A DNA stretch of 64,000 bases from CAVUNY01 sp963843535 (GCA_963843535.1 CAWJKU010000001.1:715647-779646); one strand, 5' to 3'; shown: positions 18,307 to 27,707, counted from the stretch's first letter. Numbers and translations are program-made. The notes: generated from the sequence alone by a model not told the origin.

Positions 18307-18576
18307 ATGAGTAAAACACATGCATCAACTGAGGATCGGTACGAGCCAGGATCTTATGAAATTCGCATCAAGGGACACCTCGATAAACGTTGGGTCGCCT
18401 GGTTTGAGGGTCTGACCATTACTCTGGAAGACAATGGCGATACGCTTTTAACGGGTCCGGTGATCGACCAGGCTGCGTTGCATGGCTTGCTCAAAAAAGT
18501 GCGTGATTTGGGCATGCCATTGGTCTCAGTCAGTCCTGTTGAATCCGGCCAGGCAGATACGCCAGATATCAAATAG
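18307..18576 (+). CDS. small conserved protein of the GHL...W family, copy A
   Basis: 89 residues, function unknown. The family core is YEIRIKGHLDKRW, then WFEGLTITLEDNGDTLL, then a DQAALHGLLKKVRDLG helix and LVSVSPVE. It is soluble with no signal peptide, and its size suggests a single alpha/beta domain. ATG 18307 has AGGAGG just upstream. A related protein follows each of the five MalT-like regulators in this window, so it is probably part of the same regulatory module, either as target or as regulator partner. I recall similar uncharacterised proteins in Chloroflexota and Actinomycetota but know no function. Confidence 0.75.
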   Translation: MSKTHASTEDRYEPGSYEIRIKGHLDKRWVAWFEGLTITLEDNGDTLLTGPVIDQAALHGLLKKVRDLGMPLVSVSPVESGQADTPDIK

Positions 18577-18746
18577 TAAATGGATATAAGCTACATTGAA
18601 AGGAGGTTTGCCTTTGAACACATTTCTAGCCCATTTCAGCCCTTGGGAATAGGGTGGCGACCACAATTTTTTTCAAGTCCAATCCCATGCAGTAACTGGG
18701 ACCATTCAATGAAACTCATCTATAACGTTCAAAAAAGGAGAAAGAA

Positions 18747-19508
18747 ATGAACACAAACAAATCGACTACCGGAATAGATCCAAAAGGTAAACTTTCATTT
18801 CGAAAGATTGCGGTCATTACAGGCGTGATTTTCATCATTGCGACCTTAATGGGTCCCGTCCTGGCTGCGCCGCTCTTACCTGATCTGACAGGTACGGATT
18901 TCCTCACCCGGGTCTCCGCACATCCGGTCCAGGCGGCTGGAGGAGTGTTACTCTCGATCATCGGCTACCTTGCATGTGCTGGCATTTCTGTCGTCATGTA
19001 TCCGGTCTTAAAAAACTGGAATGCGGGTCTGGCTCTTGGATCTGTCGTCTTCAGGACAATCGAGACGGTCTTTTACATGGTCGGACTCCTTAGCCTGATG
19101 TCCTTGCTGACACTCGGCCAGCAGTTCACAACTGTGGCAGCTGCCGATCGCACGTTGCTTCAGGCAATTGGCAATTTGTTAGTGAGCATACGCGACTACG
19201 CCGCGCTGTTGGCGGTATTTGCCTTCTGCCTGGGTGCATTTATGTACTACTACGTGTTCTTCCAATCACGGCTCATTCCCCGATGGCTGTCGGGCTTTGG
19301 TATCGTCGCGATCATCCTGATTACAGTGGCTTGCGTGTTGGCCTTGTTCAGCGGTAACCGTATTACCAGCTATATTCCCCTGGAAGCTCCTATCGCCGTG
19401 CAGGAAATGGTTCTGGCGGTTTGGCTGATCGTTAAAGGATTCAATCCATCTGCAGTCGCTACTCTGTCTGCAAAAACAGCGACGAACGAGCTTTTGAGCG
19501 CGGCATAG
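18747..19508 (+). CDS. DUF4386-like membrane protein (module A)
   Basis: 253 residues with about six or seven TM helices. It shows the DUF4386-like order: a first TM near residues 26-48, the YPVLKNWNAGLALGSVVFRTIET region, FMYYYVFFQSRLIPRWLSGFG, and the end LAVWLIVKGFNP. The function of the family is unknown. AAAAAAGGAG precedes the ATG; the same leader recurs before other array genes. The C-terminus (NPSAVATLSAKTATNELLSAA) is almost identical to that of the module B copy, showing recent duplication. A hairpin follows the stop. Confidence 0.78.
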   Translation: MNTNKSTTGIDPKGKLSFRKIAVITGVIFIIATLMGPVLAAPLLPDLTGTDFLTRVSAHPVQAAGGVLLSIIGYLACAGISVVMYPVLKNWNAGLALGSVVFRTIETVFYMVGLLSLMSLLTLGQQFTTVAAADRTLLQAIGNLLVSIRDYAALLAVFAFCLGAFMYYYVFFQSRLIPRWLSGFGIVAIILITVACVLALFSGNRITSYIPLEAPIAVQEMVLAVWLIVKGFNPSAVATLSAKTATNELLSAA

Positions 19509-19527
19509 ATTTGCTATATAGGGGAGT

Positions 19528-19548
19528 GGGAGGGCTGAAGGCCCTCCC
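19528..19548. terminator. hairpin between membrane genes, module A
   Basis: GGGAGGGC and GCCCTCCC pair around a TGAAG loop 19 bp after the DUF4386-like gene. A hairpin of different sequence sits at the same place in module B (26152-26186). There is no T-run, so it may be an mRNA-stability or partial-termination element. Confidence 0.45.
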
Positions 19549-19635
19549 TAAAACCCTCCCCGCTCAGCACCATGGTAATGCTCGTGGAATAGACCTTAAA
19601 AAGCGGACACAACACATCGAAAGGAGTAAGCCAAA

Positions 19636-20070
19636 ATGCTAAAAGCAGGTTCGAGATTTCTCTCCTTATGGAGCGGCCTCAATTTTCTTATCTCCACCTT
19701 AATACTGGCCATTGTCGTCTTTCACATTGGAAACTCACCGCTTCTGGGAATGGTGTTTGAAAACTCTGAGATTGCCAGCCTGGATGCCATGGTCATTGCA
19801 TCGCTCAATGCTTTGACGATCCTGTATAACTCTTACGCGGTTGCCTTCTCAGTACTGGCTTGGTTCGTTATACGGTTATGTCTAAGCAAGGGCCAAAAAT
19901 GGGCCTTCTGGTTGTTGTTGATCACGATTGGCTTTGTCGAGATATTGGCCTTTATCGCCTCCTCACCCCTCGGAAACGCACGCTGGCAAGTGAATATACC
20001 TCTGAGCGCTTTATACATTGTGGGCATTGGCCTGTCGGGCTATTCCCTGTTCAAAGGAGATAAAAAATGA
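19636..20070 (+). CDS. four-TM membrane protein of unknown function (module A)
   Basis: 144 residues with four predicted TM helices and very short loops; the start is ATG 19636 with AAGGAG upstream. Visible landmarks are SEIASLDAMVIASLNALTILYNS after TM1 written here as the EIASL...TILYNS segment, GQKWAFW before TM3 and a basic tail. Homologous genes occur at 26257 and, truncated, at 60130. Function unknown; always next to a DUF4386-like or quinone reductase gene here. Its TGA overlaps the ATG of the next gene (ATGA), so the two are translationally coupled. Confidence 0.72.
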   Translation: MLKAGSRFLSLWSGLNFLISTLILAIVVFHIGNSPLLGMVFENSEIASLDAMVIASLNALTILYNSYAVAFSVLAWFVIRLCLSKGQKWAFWLLLITIGFVEILAFIASSPLGNARWQVNIPLSALYIVGIGLSGYSLFKGDKK

Positions 20071-20762
20071 ATTCAATCAATAAGACCGCAAGAATCGCAG
20101 GTATCCTCTATTTCATGTATATTGTAACTTCGATCATTGGAAATGAGTTTGGTCGCTTTGTATCCGTGGATGCCCCAGTAACGGTCAATCACATAATGGC
20201 TCATGAATCGTTATTTCGTATCGGATTTGTAATCAGTCTATTCTCAGTTGTGTTTTTTCTTTTGGCGGCCTGGTATTTGTACGTGTTATTAAAACCGGTA
20301 GACAAAAACATAGCTTTACTGTTCCTGTTATTAAACTTGGGTGGGTTTGCTATATGGTGTTTTGGTATGCTTAATCTATTTGCCAGCCTGTTGCTTTTGA
20401 GCGGAGCTGACTATTTGAAAGTATTCCAGCCAGATCAGCTACAAGCGCTGGCGATATTATTCGTCAATTTATACAAAAATGGATATATTGTCGCCCAGAT
20501 ACCCTATGGTTTCTGGCTCTTTCCTCTTGGTTATCTAGTTTTCAAGTCGGGCTTTCTTCCTAAGATCTTGGGCATACTGTTGATTGCCGATGGTTTTGGT
20601 CTTTTGATATATGTTTTTCAGCGTTTCCTTTTGCCGGGCTACGAAGTAATATCGTACCCGTGTATGGTGGTTAGTTTTATTGCGGAACTTTCTCTTACTT
20701 TGTGGCTCTTGATTAAGGGTGTAAAGGATCAGAAACCAACCCTAGCTGATGGTCAGAAATAA
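20067..20762 (+). CDS. DUF4386-like membrane protein, second paralogue of module A
   Basis: 231 residues, about six or seven TM helices. The N-terminus MNSINKTARIAGILYFMYIV and the landmarks NEFGRFV, GFWLFPLGYLVFKSGFLPK and the terminal LTLWLLIKGVK match the DUF4386 pattern better than the gene at 18747. It starts in an ATGA overlap with the gene before it. The base composition is more AT-rich than its neighbours, as is the next gene, hinting at a different origin for these two. Function unknown. Confidence 0.78.
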   Translation: MNSINKTARIAGILYFMYIVTSIIGNEFGRFVSVDAPVTVNHIMAHESLFRIGFVISLFSVVFFLLAAWYLYVLLKPVDKNIALLFLLLNLGGFAIWCFGMLNLFASLLLLSGADYLKVFQPDQLQALAILFVNLYKNGYIVAQIPYGFWLFPLGYLVFKSGFLPKILGILLIADGFGLLIYVFQRFLLPGYEVISYPCMVVSFIAELSLTLWLLIKGVKDQKPTLADGQK

Positions 20763-20799
20763 AAATGAATACTATCAAGTAAAAAGGAAAGGTACAAAA

Positions 20800-21738
20800 A
20801 TGAAAGCAATTGTATGCACAAAATACGGACCGCCGGAGGTACTTCAGCTCAAAGAGGTGGAAAAACCTACTCCCAAGGACAATGAAGTACTGATAAAAAT
20901 TCATGCAGCAGCAGTGACAGTTTCGGACTGTATAGTTCGAAGTGGTAAAGTAAATATCTTGCTATGGATCCCCATGCGCATATTTATTGGTTTCAGAAGA
21001 CCAAGAAAACCTGTACTAGGGTTAGAGTTAGCCGGAGAAATTGATGCAATAGGCAAAGATGTAAAACGATTTAAAAAAGGTGACCAAATTTTTGCACTTA
21101 CCGGCAAGCGTTTTGGTGCTTATGCCGAGTACGCTTGTCTGCCAGAAGACGGAGTGTGCATGCCACAAGACAGTATTATGGCATTAAAACCGTCCAATGT
21201 AACCTATGAGGAAGCCGCTGCTGTTCCTTCCCGAGGAACTTTAGCATTGTATTTTCTCAAGAAAGGAAATATCCTGAAAGGACAAAAAGTTCTCATCTAT
21301 GGAGCTTCTGGAGGGGTAGGTACTTTTGCGGTACAGCTTGCCAGGTACTTTGGGGCGGAAGTTACCGGGGTATGCAGTACTACAAATTTAGAATTGGTAA
21401 AATCTCTGGGAGCCGATAAGGTAATTGATTACACAAAAGAGGATTTTACGAATAGAGGAGAATCTTATGATTTTATCTTTGATGCCGTTGGAAAAAGATA
21501 TAACTCAAAACTACAGTACAAAAAAGCGCTAACTCCGAGCGGGAAATACATATCAGTCGATGAGGGGACACCAAAGTTATATATGGAAGATTTAATATTA
21601 ATCAAGGAGTTGGTTGAAGCGGGGAAGTTAAAACCGGTCATTGACAAATGCTATCCGCTGGAGCAAATGGCCGAAGCGCACAGGTATGTCGAAAAAGGAC
21701 ACAAAAAGGGAAATGTCGTCATTACGGTGGGGCAATAA
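20800..21738 (+). CDS. zinc-free NAD(P)H:quinone reductase-like protein (MDR family), module A
   Basis: 312 residues. The N-terminal GroES-like domain begins MKAIVCTKYGPPEVLQL. The cofactor site is GASGGVGTFAVQLA near residue 168, and ADKVIDYTKEDF follows it. No structural zinc cysteines are seen, as in quinone reductase-like MDR enzymes that reduce quinones or enones with NADPH. ATG 20800 is chosen over an upstream in-frame ATG at 20749 because family members here all begin MKAI. The gene is AT-rich compared with its three relatives at 26730, 33497 and 40382. The region 50 residues before the C-terminal conserved end is shorter than in the others. Confidence 0.85.
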   Translation: MKAIVCTKYGPPEVLQLKEVEKPTPKDNEVLIKIHAAAVTVSDCIVRSGKVNILLWIPMRIFIGFRRPRKPVLGLELAGEIDAIGKDVKRFKKGDQIFALTGKRFGAYAEYACLPEDGVCMPQDSIMALKPSNVTYEEAAAVPSRGTLALYFLKKGNILKGQKVLIYGASGGVGTFAVQLARYFGAEVTGVCSTTNLELVKSLGADKVIDYTKEDFTNRGESYDFIFDAVGKRYNSKLQYKKALTPSGKYISVDEGTPKLYMEDLILIKELVEAGKLKPVIDKCYPLEQMAEAHRYVEKGHKKGNVVITVGQ

Positions 21739-22117
21739 CATTTTTTGAAAAAAAGCGAAAGGACAACCATGTTTTTGGATGTCCTTTATAATTAATTCAT
21801 GGCCATACCCATTTTAGCCTCAAAATAATATGGTTAAACCAAAAACGCCTGAATTCAGGCGCTTAGGAAATAGAAGCGGGGAGTGGACGTGTACCCGCAA
21901 GAGTATTCGAACCACTGAACTGACGGTTATCAGCGAAAATCCCGAATCCGTGCCATCTTAGCTTCAGGCCTTACAAATCAGCCAAACCGGCGAACGCTGG
22001 TCCCGAAGCACCCTGCGTAGGGTTCTTGCTCCCTCCAATAGGGTGCCTCGCGATGCCTGGCACGCAGCGATCCCACAGGGGGATGCAGTAGTTGATCGAT
22101 GTATAATTAATTTTAGA
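21739..22117. other. intergenic region with hairpin and tRNA-like debris
   Basis: Contains AAAGGACA (21758-21765) paired with TGTCCTTT (21780-21787), a likely terminator for the reductase gene. A palindrome GCCTGAATTCAGGC follows near 21848. At about 21910-21940 the minus strand reads GATAACCG...GGTTCGAATAC, which resembles a tRNA 3' half but does not close a T-stem. The promoter of regulator copy B lies at the right end. Confidence 0.45.
22102..22107 (+). promoter_or_regulatory. consensus -10 box of regulator copy B
   Basis: TATAAT ends 10 nt before the ATG at 22118 with no ribosome-binding site between, so a leaderless transcript is likely. The block GTAGTTGATCGATGTATAAT is identical to that before copy A. 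Confidence 0.55.
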
Positions 22118-24892
22118 ATGTCTGAGCCTCTTCTCCTCACCAAACTTTATGTTCCCCCACCGCGGCCTAAAATTGTCCTCCGCCCCCGCCTGATCGAGCG
22201 GTTGAACGAGGGCATGCACTGTAAACTGGCCCTCATCTCTGCTCCCGCCGGCTTTGGTAAAACCACGCTGGTCAGCGAATGGGCCGCCGTTTGCGATCGA
22301 CCGGTGGCCTGGCTATCGCTGGACGAAGGGGATAACGACCCCACATCCTTTCTGACTTACCTCGTCGCGGCGTTGCAGACGCTTGCCCTGAGTAAAGTCG
22401 AAGGGATTTCGGCGAATATTGGAAAAGGGGTGTTGGCTATTCTCCAGTCCCCTCAGCCACCGCCAATCGAATCGATTCTGACAACCCTGCTCAATGAAAT
22501 CACCACCATCCCGGATAATTTCGTCCTTGTCCTGGACGACTACCACGTTCTTGATGCCAAACCGGTTGACAAGGCCCTCACCTTTCTGCTCGAGCACCTG
22601 CCTCCACAGATTCACCTGATCATCGCCACCCGCGAAGACCCGCCCTTACCTCTGGCCCGCCTGCGTGCCCGCGGCCAACTGACCGAATTGCGCGCCGCCG
22701 ACCTACGCTTCACCCCCACCGAAGCCGCCGATTTTCTCAACCAAATGATGGGCCTGAACCTCTCCGAGGAAGACATCGCCGCACTCGAAGCCCGCACCGA
22801 AGGCTGGATTGCCGGCCTGCAATTAGCCGCGATCTCAATGCATGGACACGCTTCGCGAGACACCACCAGCTTCATCAAATCCTTCACCGGCAGTCACCAT
22901 TACGTATTGGACTATCTGGTTGAAGAAGTCCTGCAGCAGCAGTCCGAAAGCATCCAGACCTTCCTGCTGCGCACATCCATCCTCGACCGCCTGTGCGGCC
23001 CGCTGTGTGACGCTGTTTTAGATTCTCCTACTGCTTCCGGGCAGGAAACCGCCGGTCAAGAGACCTTAGAATATCTCGAACACGCCAACCTGTTCATCGT
23101 TCCACTGGACAACGAGCGGCGTTGGTATCGCTATCACCATCTCTTTGGCGAGCTACTGTGCAAGCGGCTGGGGCAAAGTCTCGTGCCAGGAGAAACTGCC
23201 GGGTTGCACATCCAGGCCAGCAAATGGTATGAGCAGAATGGTTTTCCGTCGGATGCGATCCATCACGCATTTGCCGTGAAAGATTTCGAGCGTGTGGCGA
23301 AAATAGCCGAGCTGGAATGGCCAGCAATGCATGCTGGTGCTCAGTCAATCAAGTGGCTTGGCTGGATGAAGATACTTCCAGAAGAAATAATCCGTGCAAG
23401 ACCTGTCCTTTGTGTTAATTGTGCCTGGGCATTTTTGAATGCTGGCGAGCTGGAAGCTGCAGAAGCCAAAATGCAGGATGCGGAATACTGGCTGGAGCCG
23501 ACGACTATCACGGGTGAGAAATCGGATGCCCCATCAATTGAAATGATCGTTGTGGATGAAGAGCAGTTTAAATCGCTGCCTGTAGTGTTAGTCGCAGCTC
23601 GCGCCTACCATGCCCAAGCCATCGGCGATATTTCCGGCACCATCAAGTACACTCAGCGCGTACTAGACCTCTCACCTGAGGGAGACTCACGTTGGCACAG
23701 AGGAGCATCGTCTCTCTTGGGACTTGCCCAGTATGCCAGCGGAAACTTGGATGCCGCCTACCAAGCCATCTCCGATGGACTGGCGAGGGCCGGTCCTTAT
23801 GATGCAATCTCCGGAAATTTTCTCTTGGCCGGCATAAAATTGGCGCAAGGCCAGCTCAACACGGCATTAAGTATATATGAGAAAGCATTACGGCTTGTGC
23901 TGGAGCGCGGTGAGCCAATGCCTCTGGGAACAGAGGACCTGTATTCAGGAATAAGTGAGTTGCACCGTGAACGAGGCGACCTGGAAACTGCCACACAAGA
24001 TTTGCTGACAGGCAGGAAGCTGGGTGAGCAAGTTGAATTACCAGATTGGCAGCATCGCTGGTATATTGCCCAGGCTCGACTACATGAGACAAAGGGAGAC
24101 CTGGATGGCGCACTTGATCTGCTCGAAGAGGCGGAACGACGATTTGTTAGAACCCCTGTGCCCAACATAACCCCAATATCAGCGTTGAAGACCCGTATCC
24201 GGATCGTACAGGGCAAAATAGCTGAAGCCTTGGATTGGGTACGTACAAGGGATCTATCTGTTGATGACGATATCAGCTACATGCACGAGTTCGAACATAT
24301 GACCCTGGCGAGAGTGCTCATCGCCCAAGAAAAGAGAGGTCTTGCAGAAGGTTCTATTCATGACGCACAGGGACTACTGGAGCGACTCCTGCAAGCGGCA
24401 GAAGAAGGTGGCAGGAAGGGAAGTGTGATCGAAATCCTTGTGCTGCAAGCACTCGCTCACGAGGTGCAGGGTAACTTTGCTCCTGCACTCGTGTCCCTGG
24501 AACGTGCCTTGACGCTGGCTGAGCCAGAGGGATACGTCCGCATCTTTGTGGACGAAGGGCTACCGATGGCCAGGCTATTGTCCGAAGCAACTGCTCATGG
24601 AGTTATGCCTGACTATATAGGTAAGTTGCTGGCTGTGTTTGAAGCTGAGAAGCAAAAGAGCGAAGACAAATCTTATCTACCCCTTGCCCAGTCCCTGATC
24701 GAGCCATTGAGCCAACGCGAGTTGGAAGTACTACAACTTATTGCCCAGGGACTCTCGAATCGTGAGATTAGCGAGCGGCTTTTCCTCGCCCTGGATACGA
24801 TCAAAGGGCACAACCGAAGAATATATGATAAATTGCAAGTTCAAAGCCGCACTGAAGCTATAGCCCACGCCCGCGAATTAGGTTTACTGTAA
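22118..24892 (+). CDS. MalT-type LuxR family transcriptional regulator, copy B (intact)
   Basis: 924 residues. STAND ATPase domain first: P-loop APAGFGKTTLVSEW near residues 40-53, Walker B VLVLDDYHV near residue 137, and TEGWIAGLQLAA near residue 228. A winged-helix segment (NLFIVPLDNERRWYRYHHLF) follows near residue 325, then TPR-like helical repeats to about residue 840. The C-terminal HTH (LSQRELEVLQLIAQGLSN, IKGHNRRIYDKL) spans about residues 862-924. By analogy with MalT it should bind a ligand and ATP, oligomerise and activate promoters. The start at 22118 matches the other copies (M-S/P-E/A-P-LL.TK). An insertion of about ten residues (ALSKVEGIS) after residue 90 is unique to this copy. 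Confidence 0.9.
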   Translation: MSEPLLLTKLYVPPPRPKIVLRPRLIERLNEGMHCKLALISAPAGFGKTTLVSEWAAVCDRPVAWLSLDEGDNDPTSFLTYLVAALQTLALSKVEGISANIGKGVLAILQSPQPPPIESILTTLLNEITTIPDNFVLVLDDYHVLDAKPVDKALTFLLEHLPPQIHLIIATREDPPLPLARLRARGQLTELRAADLRFTPTEAADFLNQMMGLNLSEEDIAALEARTEGWIAGLQLAAISMHGHASRDTTSFIKSFTGSHHYVLDYLVEEVLQQQSESIQTFLLRTSILDRLCGPLCDAVLDSPTASGQETAGQETLEYLEHANLFIVPLDNERRWYRYHHLFGELLCKRLGQSLVPGETAGLHIQASKWYEQNGFPSDAIHHAFAVKDFERVAKIAELEWPAMHAGAQSIKWLGWMKILPEEIIRARPVLCVNCAWAFLNAGELEAAEAKMQDAEYWLEPTTITGEKSDAPSIEMIVVDEEQFKSLPVVLVAARAYHAQAIGDISGTIKYTQRVLDLSPEGDSRWHRGASSLLGLAQYASGNLDAAYQAISDGLARAGPYDAISGNFLLAGIKLAQGQLNTALSIYEKALRLVLERGEPMPLGTEDLYSGISELHRERGDLETATQDLLTGRKLGEQVELPDWQHRWYIAQARLHETKGDLDGALDLLEEAERRFVRTPVPNITPISALKTRIRIVQGKIAEALDWVRTRDLSVDDDISYMHEFEHMTLARVLIAQEKRGLAEGSIHDAQGLLERLLQAAEEGGRKGSVIEILVLQALAHEVQGNFAPALVSLERALTLAEPEGYVRIFVDEGLPMARLLSEATAHGVMPDYIGKLLAVFEAEKQKSEDKSYLPLAQSLIEPLSQRELEVLQLIAQGLSNREISERLFLALDTIKGHNRRIYDKLQVQSRTEAIAHARELGLL

Positions 24893-24992
24893 GTGTAAGT
24901 GTCAATTTTCCTCAACATTTTCCCCCCGAAATAATTTAAACAACACCTTCAACCAACACCAAAGTGTCTATTCAATAACACTGTGGCGCAGG

Positions 24993-24998
24993 TATATT
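24993..24998 (+). promoter_or_regulatory. putative -10 box of small protein gene B
   Basis: GGTATATTA is followed by CTGTACA and, after about 60 nt, by the ATG at 25058. The same GGTATATTAC/TCTGTACA block occurs at 32541 and 39512, so the promoter was copied with the module. Confidence 0.5.
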
Positions 24999-25057
24999 AT
25001 CTGTACACCAAGCAAGTGGCACAGATTGTAATAACTGGCCACAAAGGGAGAAGAGAG

Positions 25058-25315
25058 ATGTCAAACGAACTCAACCCAAAAACTGACCCGAGTCAACCCG
25101 TGGTCTATCAGATCAGGGTCAAAGGTCATCTAGGTCACGAGTGGACAGACTGGTTTGAAGGCCTGACCATCACACTGGAAGAGGATGGTAATACGCTTCT
25201 AACCGGCCCGGTGGTCGATCAGGCGGCATTGCATGGGCTGCTTAAAAAAGTGCGTGATCTGGGGCTGCCATTGGTCTCGGTCAGTCCTGTCGAACCCGAC
25301 CAGGCAGATACGTGA
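25058..25315 (+). CDS. small conserved protein of the GHL...W family, copy B
   Basis: 85 residues, intact. It reads YQIRVKGHLGHEWTDWF, then LTITLEEDGNTLLTGPV, then DQAALHGLLKKVRDLG and ends with VSPVEPDQ. Function unknown. AGGGAG lies upstream of ATG 25058; an in-frame start at 24983 would include promoter sequence. It follows regulator copy B by 165 bp and has its own TATATT box, so it is likely a separate transcript and possibly the target of the regulator. Confidence 0.75.
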   Translation: MSNELNPKTDPSQPVVYQIRVKGHLGHEWTDWFEGLTITLEEDGNTLLTGPVVDQAALHGLLKKVRDLGLPLVSVSPVEPDQADT

Positions 25316-25387
25316 AATGTCAAATCCTAAATAGGCGTAGGCGGCTTGTTTACGCCAAAATCAATCACAATAAAAGGAGATACAAAA

Positions 25388-26140
25388 ATGAACACGATCA
25401 AAGCAAGTCCCCATGGAACAGACAGAAAGACCGCAGCAGTTGTGGGCGTGCTATTCATCCTGGGGACGGTTCCGGCCCTACTGAGCCTGCCACTAATGCT
25501 AAACACGGTCAGTGCTCCGGATCATCTGACTGCGATTTCCACCAATGAGGGCCAGATGATCATCTTCACGGCGATTAAATTCATCATGGGTCTTGCCTGT
25601 GCCGGTATTGGCCTTGCGCTGTATCCGATTCTGAAGAAATACAACGACGGCCTGGCGTTTGGTGCGGCTGGATTCAGAGTTATCGAGGGAGCGCTCCACA
25701 TTGTTGGCGCTCTCCTCTATGTTGTCCTATTGGCACTAAGCCAGGAATTCGTGAAAGCCGGGGCTCCAGCGTCATCGTACTTTCAGACAGCAGATGCAGT
25801 GATCAACGCAGGAATCGGTTGGTTTAGAGATGGGGCCAATCTGTTGACTTTCGGCATCGGTGCCCTGATGTACTATGTTGTCTTCTATCAATTCAGACTC
25901 GTTCCTCGCTGGCTATCCGTTTGGGGTCTGGTTGGAATCACATTGAACATCATCAGTGCTCTGTTGGTGGTGTTCCATCTCCTTCCTTCTGCCGGGACAA
26001 TCCAGGTTATTCTCCTTATGCCGATACTCCCGCAGGAATTGGTTTTGGCGGTCTGGCTGATCGCAAAAGGGTTCAATCCGTCGGCAGTCGCTTCCGGGGC
26101 TGCAAAAACAGCGACGAACGAGCTTTCGAGCGCGGCATAG
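25388..26140 (+). CDS. DUF4386-like membrane protein (module B)
   Basis: 250 residues with six or seven TM helices. It starts MNTIKASPHGTDRKTAAVVG at 25388, after TAAAAGGAG. Landmarks: GLACAGIGLALYPILKKYNDG, FGAAGFRVIEGALHIVG, YYVVFYQFRLVPRWLSVWG and ELVLAVWLIAKGFNP. The C-terminal 20 residues are nearly the same as in the module A gene at 18747, and the DNA after the stop (CATAGATTTGC) is also shared. Membrane role unknown. Confidence 0.78.
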   Translation: MNTIKASPHGTDRKTAAVVGVLFILGTVPALLSLPLMLNTVSAPDHLTAISTNEGQMIIFTAIKFIMGLACAGIGLALYPILKKYNDGLAFGAAGFRVIEGALHIVGALLYVVLLALSQEFVKAGAPASSYFQTADAVINAGIGWFRDGANLLTFGIGALMYYVVFYQFRLVPRWLSVWGLVGITLNIISALLVVFHLLPSAGTIQVILLMPILPQELVLAVWLIAKGFNPSAVASGAAKTATNELSSAA

Positions 26141-26151
26141 ATTTGCACGAT

Positions 26152-26186
26152 CGGGGAGAGATGGGGCCGAAAGCCCCCTCTCCCCG
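26152..26186. terminator. strong hairpin between membrane genes, module B
   Basis: CGGGGAGAG (26152-26160) pairs with CTCTCCCCG (26178-26186), and inside it GGGGC pairs with GCCCC around CGAAA. It occupies the same place as the module A hairpin but with different bases, which suggests the structure has been kept while the sequence changed. Confidence 0.5.
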
Positions 26187-26256
26187 CCCAGATCCATGGT
26201 AATGCTTGAGGAATGGGCCTGAAAACGTGCGCAACACATCACAAGGAGAAAATAAA

Positions 26257-26703
26257 ATGTTAAAAAGAGGTTCGATCGTTCTTTCAATATGGTGCATCAT
26301 CAACTTCATACTCGCCTTTATCATATTGTCCTATGTCATCGTTCTCAAAAAGGACTCGCCGATTTTGCAAGTGGCTTCTTTTTCAGAGGCTGAAATTGCC
26401 AGCCTGAGTGCCAAGACCATTGCAGCGCTCAATTCCTTTACCATCCTGTACAACTCTTGCTCGCTGGTTATCTCGGTGCTGACATGGCCGCTCATCCGCA
26501 AAAACCTGCTCGCCGGTCAAACATCGGCTTTCTGGATGTTAGTGTTCGTGATCGGCTTTGTGGAAGTGATGGCATTTTTCGCTTCCTCATACATTGGGAA
26601 TGGACGCTGGCAGGTGAACGTTGTTCAGAGCATGCTCTACGTTGTGGGCATTGGTTTGTGCGCATATCCCATACTCAAGCCCAAAATCCGACTGCATGAT
26701 TAA
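26257..26703 (+). CDS. four-TM membrane protein of unknown function (module B)
   Basis: 148 residues, homologous to the protein at 19636: shared EIASLSAKTIAALNSF, FTILYNSCSLV, an aromatic FWMLVFVIGFVEVMAFF helix and NGRWQVNVVQS. ATG 26257 follows ACAAGGAG; the longer frame from 26206 includes untranslated leader. Four TM helices, no signal peptide or catalytic motif. It lies between the DUF4386-like gene and the quinone reductase gene, as in module A where a second DUF4386 gene is inserted. Confidence 0.72.
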   Translation: MLKRGSIVLSIWCIINFILAFIILSYVIVLKKDSPILQVASFSEAEIASLSAKTIAALNSFTILYNSCSLVISVLTWPLIRKNLLAGQTSAFWMLVFVIGFVEVMAFFASSYIGNGRWQVNVVQSMLYVVGIGLCAYPILKPKIRLHD

Positions 26704-26729
26704 GCACAAAGTAAGGAAGGATTACACAC

Positions 26730-27707
26730 ATGAAAGCGATTATATGCACAAAATACGGTTCACCGGATGTTCTTCAACTCCAAGAGGTAGAAAAACCCGC
26801 TCCCCAGGATGATGAAGTCTTGATCCGAATCTATGCGGCATCCATCAATGCGCGGGACTGGCGTTTCATGAGAGCAAAACCGTTCTTTGTCCGCCTGATG
26901 CCGGGAGGCTTTCTGCAACCCAAAAACAAGATACTCGGGGCTGATGTAGCCGGGCAGGTTGAGGCGGTTGGCAGTAACGTCAGGCAGTTTAAGCCAGGCG
27001 ATGAAGTTTTCGGGTTCTTACCCAGTGCAACCGGTCGTGGCACTTTCGCCGAGTATGTATGTACCAAGGAAAATTTCATAACGCTGAATCCAGCCAATCT
27101 AACGTTCGAGCAGGCTGCCGCTGTACCTTTAGCGGCGATGACCGCTTTGCAGGGGCTACGCGACCATGGAAACATTCAACCAGGGCAGCAGGTTTTGATT
27201 AATGGCGCTTCTGGTGGTGTGGGAACTTTTGCCGTGCAGGTCGCCAAAGCGTTTGGGGCTGAAGTCACCGCGGTGTGCAGCACGAGAAACCTGGAAATGG
27301 TGCGCTCGATTGGGGCTGACCACGTCATTGATTACAAAAAAGAAGATTTCACCAAAAACGTGCAGCAGTATGACCTTATCCTGGCTGTGAGCGGATATCA
27401 TCCTATTTCAGATTATCTGAAAGCATTAAAACCTGAAGGAACCTATGTCGTTGCTGGTGGCTCGATGATTCAACTCTTCCAGGCGGCGAGTAATGGGAAA
27501 AGAATTTCCAAGATCGGGAGGCAGAAAATAGTTGTCCTTTCGCTGGTTCAAAGTCAAAAAGACCTGAACTTTATTAAAGAATTACTCGAATCCTGGAAAA
27601 TCAGGCCGGTTATCGATGGATGTTACCCGTTGAGTAAAACTGCTGAAGCTTTCTGGTATTTTGAGAAAGAACATCCCAGGGGAAAAGTCGTCATAAGTGT
27701 GGTCTGA
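26730..27707 (+). CDS. zinc-free quinone reductase-like MDR protein, module B
   Basis: 325 residues. It begins MKAIICTKYGSPDVLQLQEV. The cofactor loop NGASGGVGTFAVQVA is near residue 158, with CSTRNLEMV and ADHVIDYKKEDF after it, and the C-terminal end is GKVVISVV. It should bind NADPH and reduce quinone-like or enone substrates; no zinc ligands are seen. It is the most complete family member in the window and a useful reference for the broken copy at 40382. A 9-bp inverted repeat follows, before convergent membrane genes. Confidence 0.87.
   Translation: MKAIICTKYGSPDVLQLQEVEKPAPQDDEVLIRIYAASINARDWRFMRAKPFFVRLMPGGFLQPKNKILGADVAGQVEAVGSNVRQFKPGDEVFGFLPSATGRGTFAEYVCTKENFITLNPANLTFEQAAAVPLAAMTALQGLRDHGNIQPGQQVLINGASGGVGTFAVQVAKAFGAEVTAVCSTRNLEMVRSIGADHVIDYKKEDFTKNVQQYDLILAVSGYHPISDYLKALKPEGTYVVAGGSMIQLFQAASNGKRISKIGRQKIVVLSLVQSQKDLNFIKELLESWKIRPVIDGCYPLSKTAEAFWYFEKEHPRGKVVISVV

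Noticed and set aside
21900..21960. Possible tRNA-Ile on the minus strand (GATAA loop and GGTTCGAATAC)
   Set aside because: The T-stem does not pair (CAGTG against TACTC) and no acceptor or D-arm is found, so it is at most debris.
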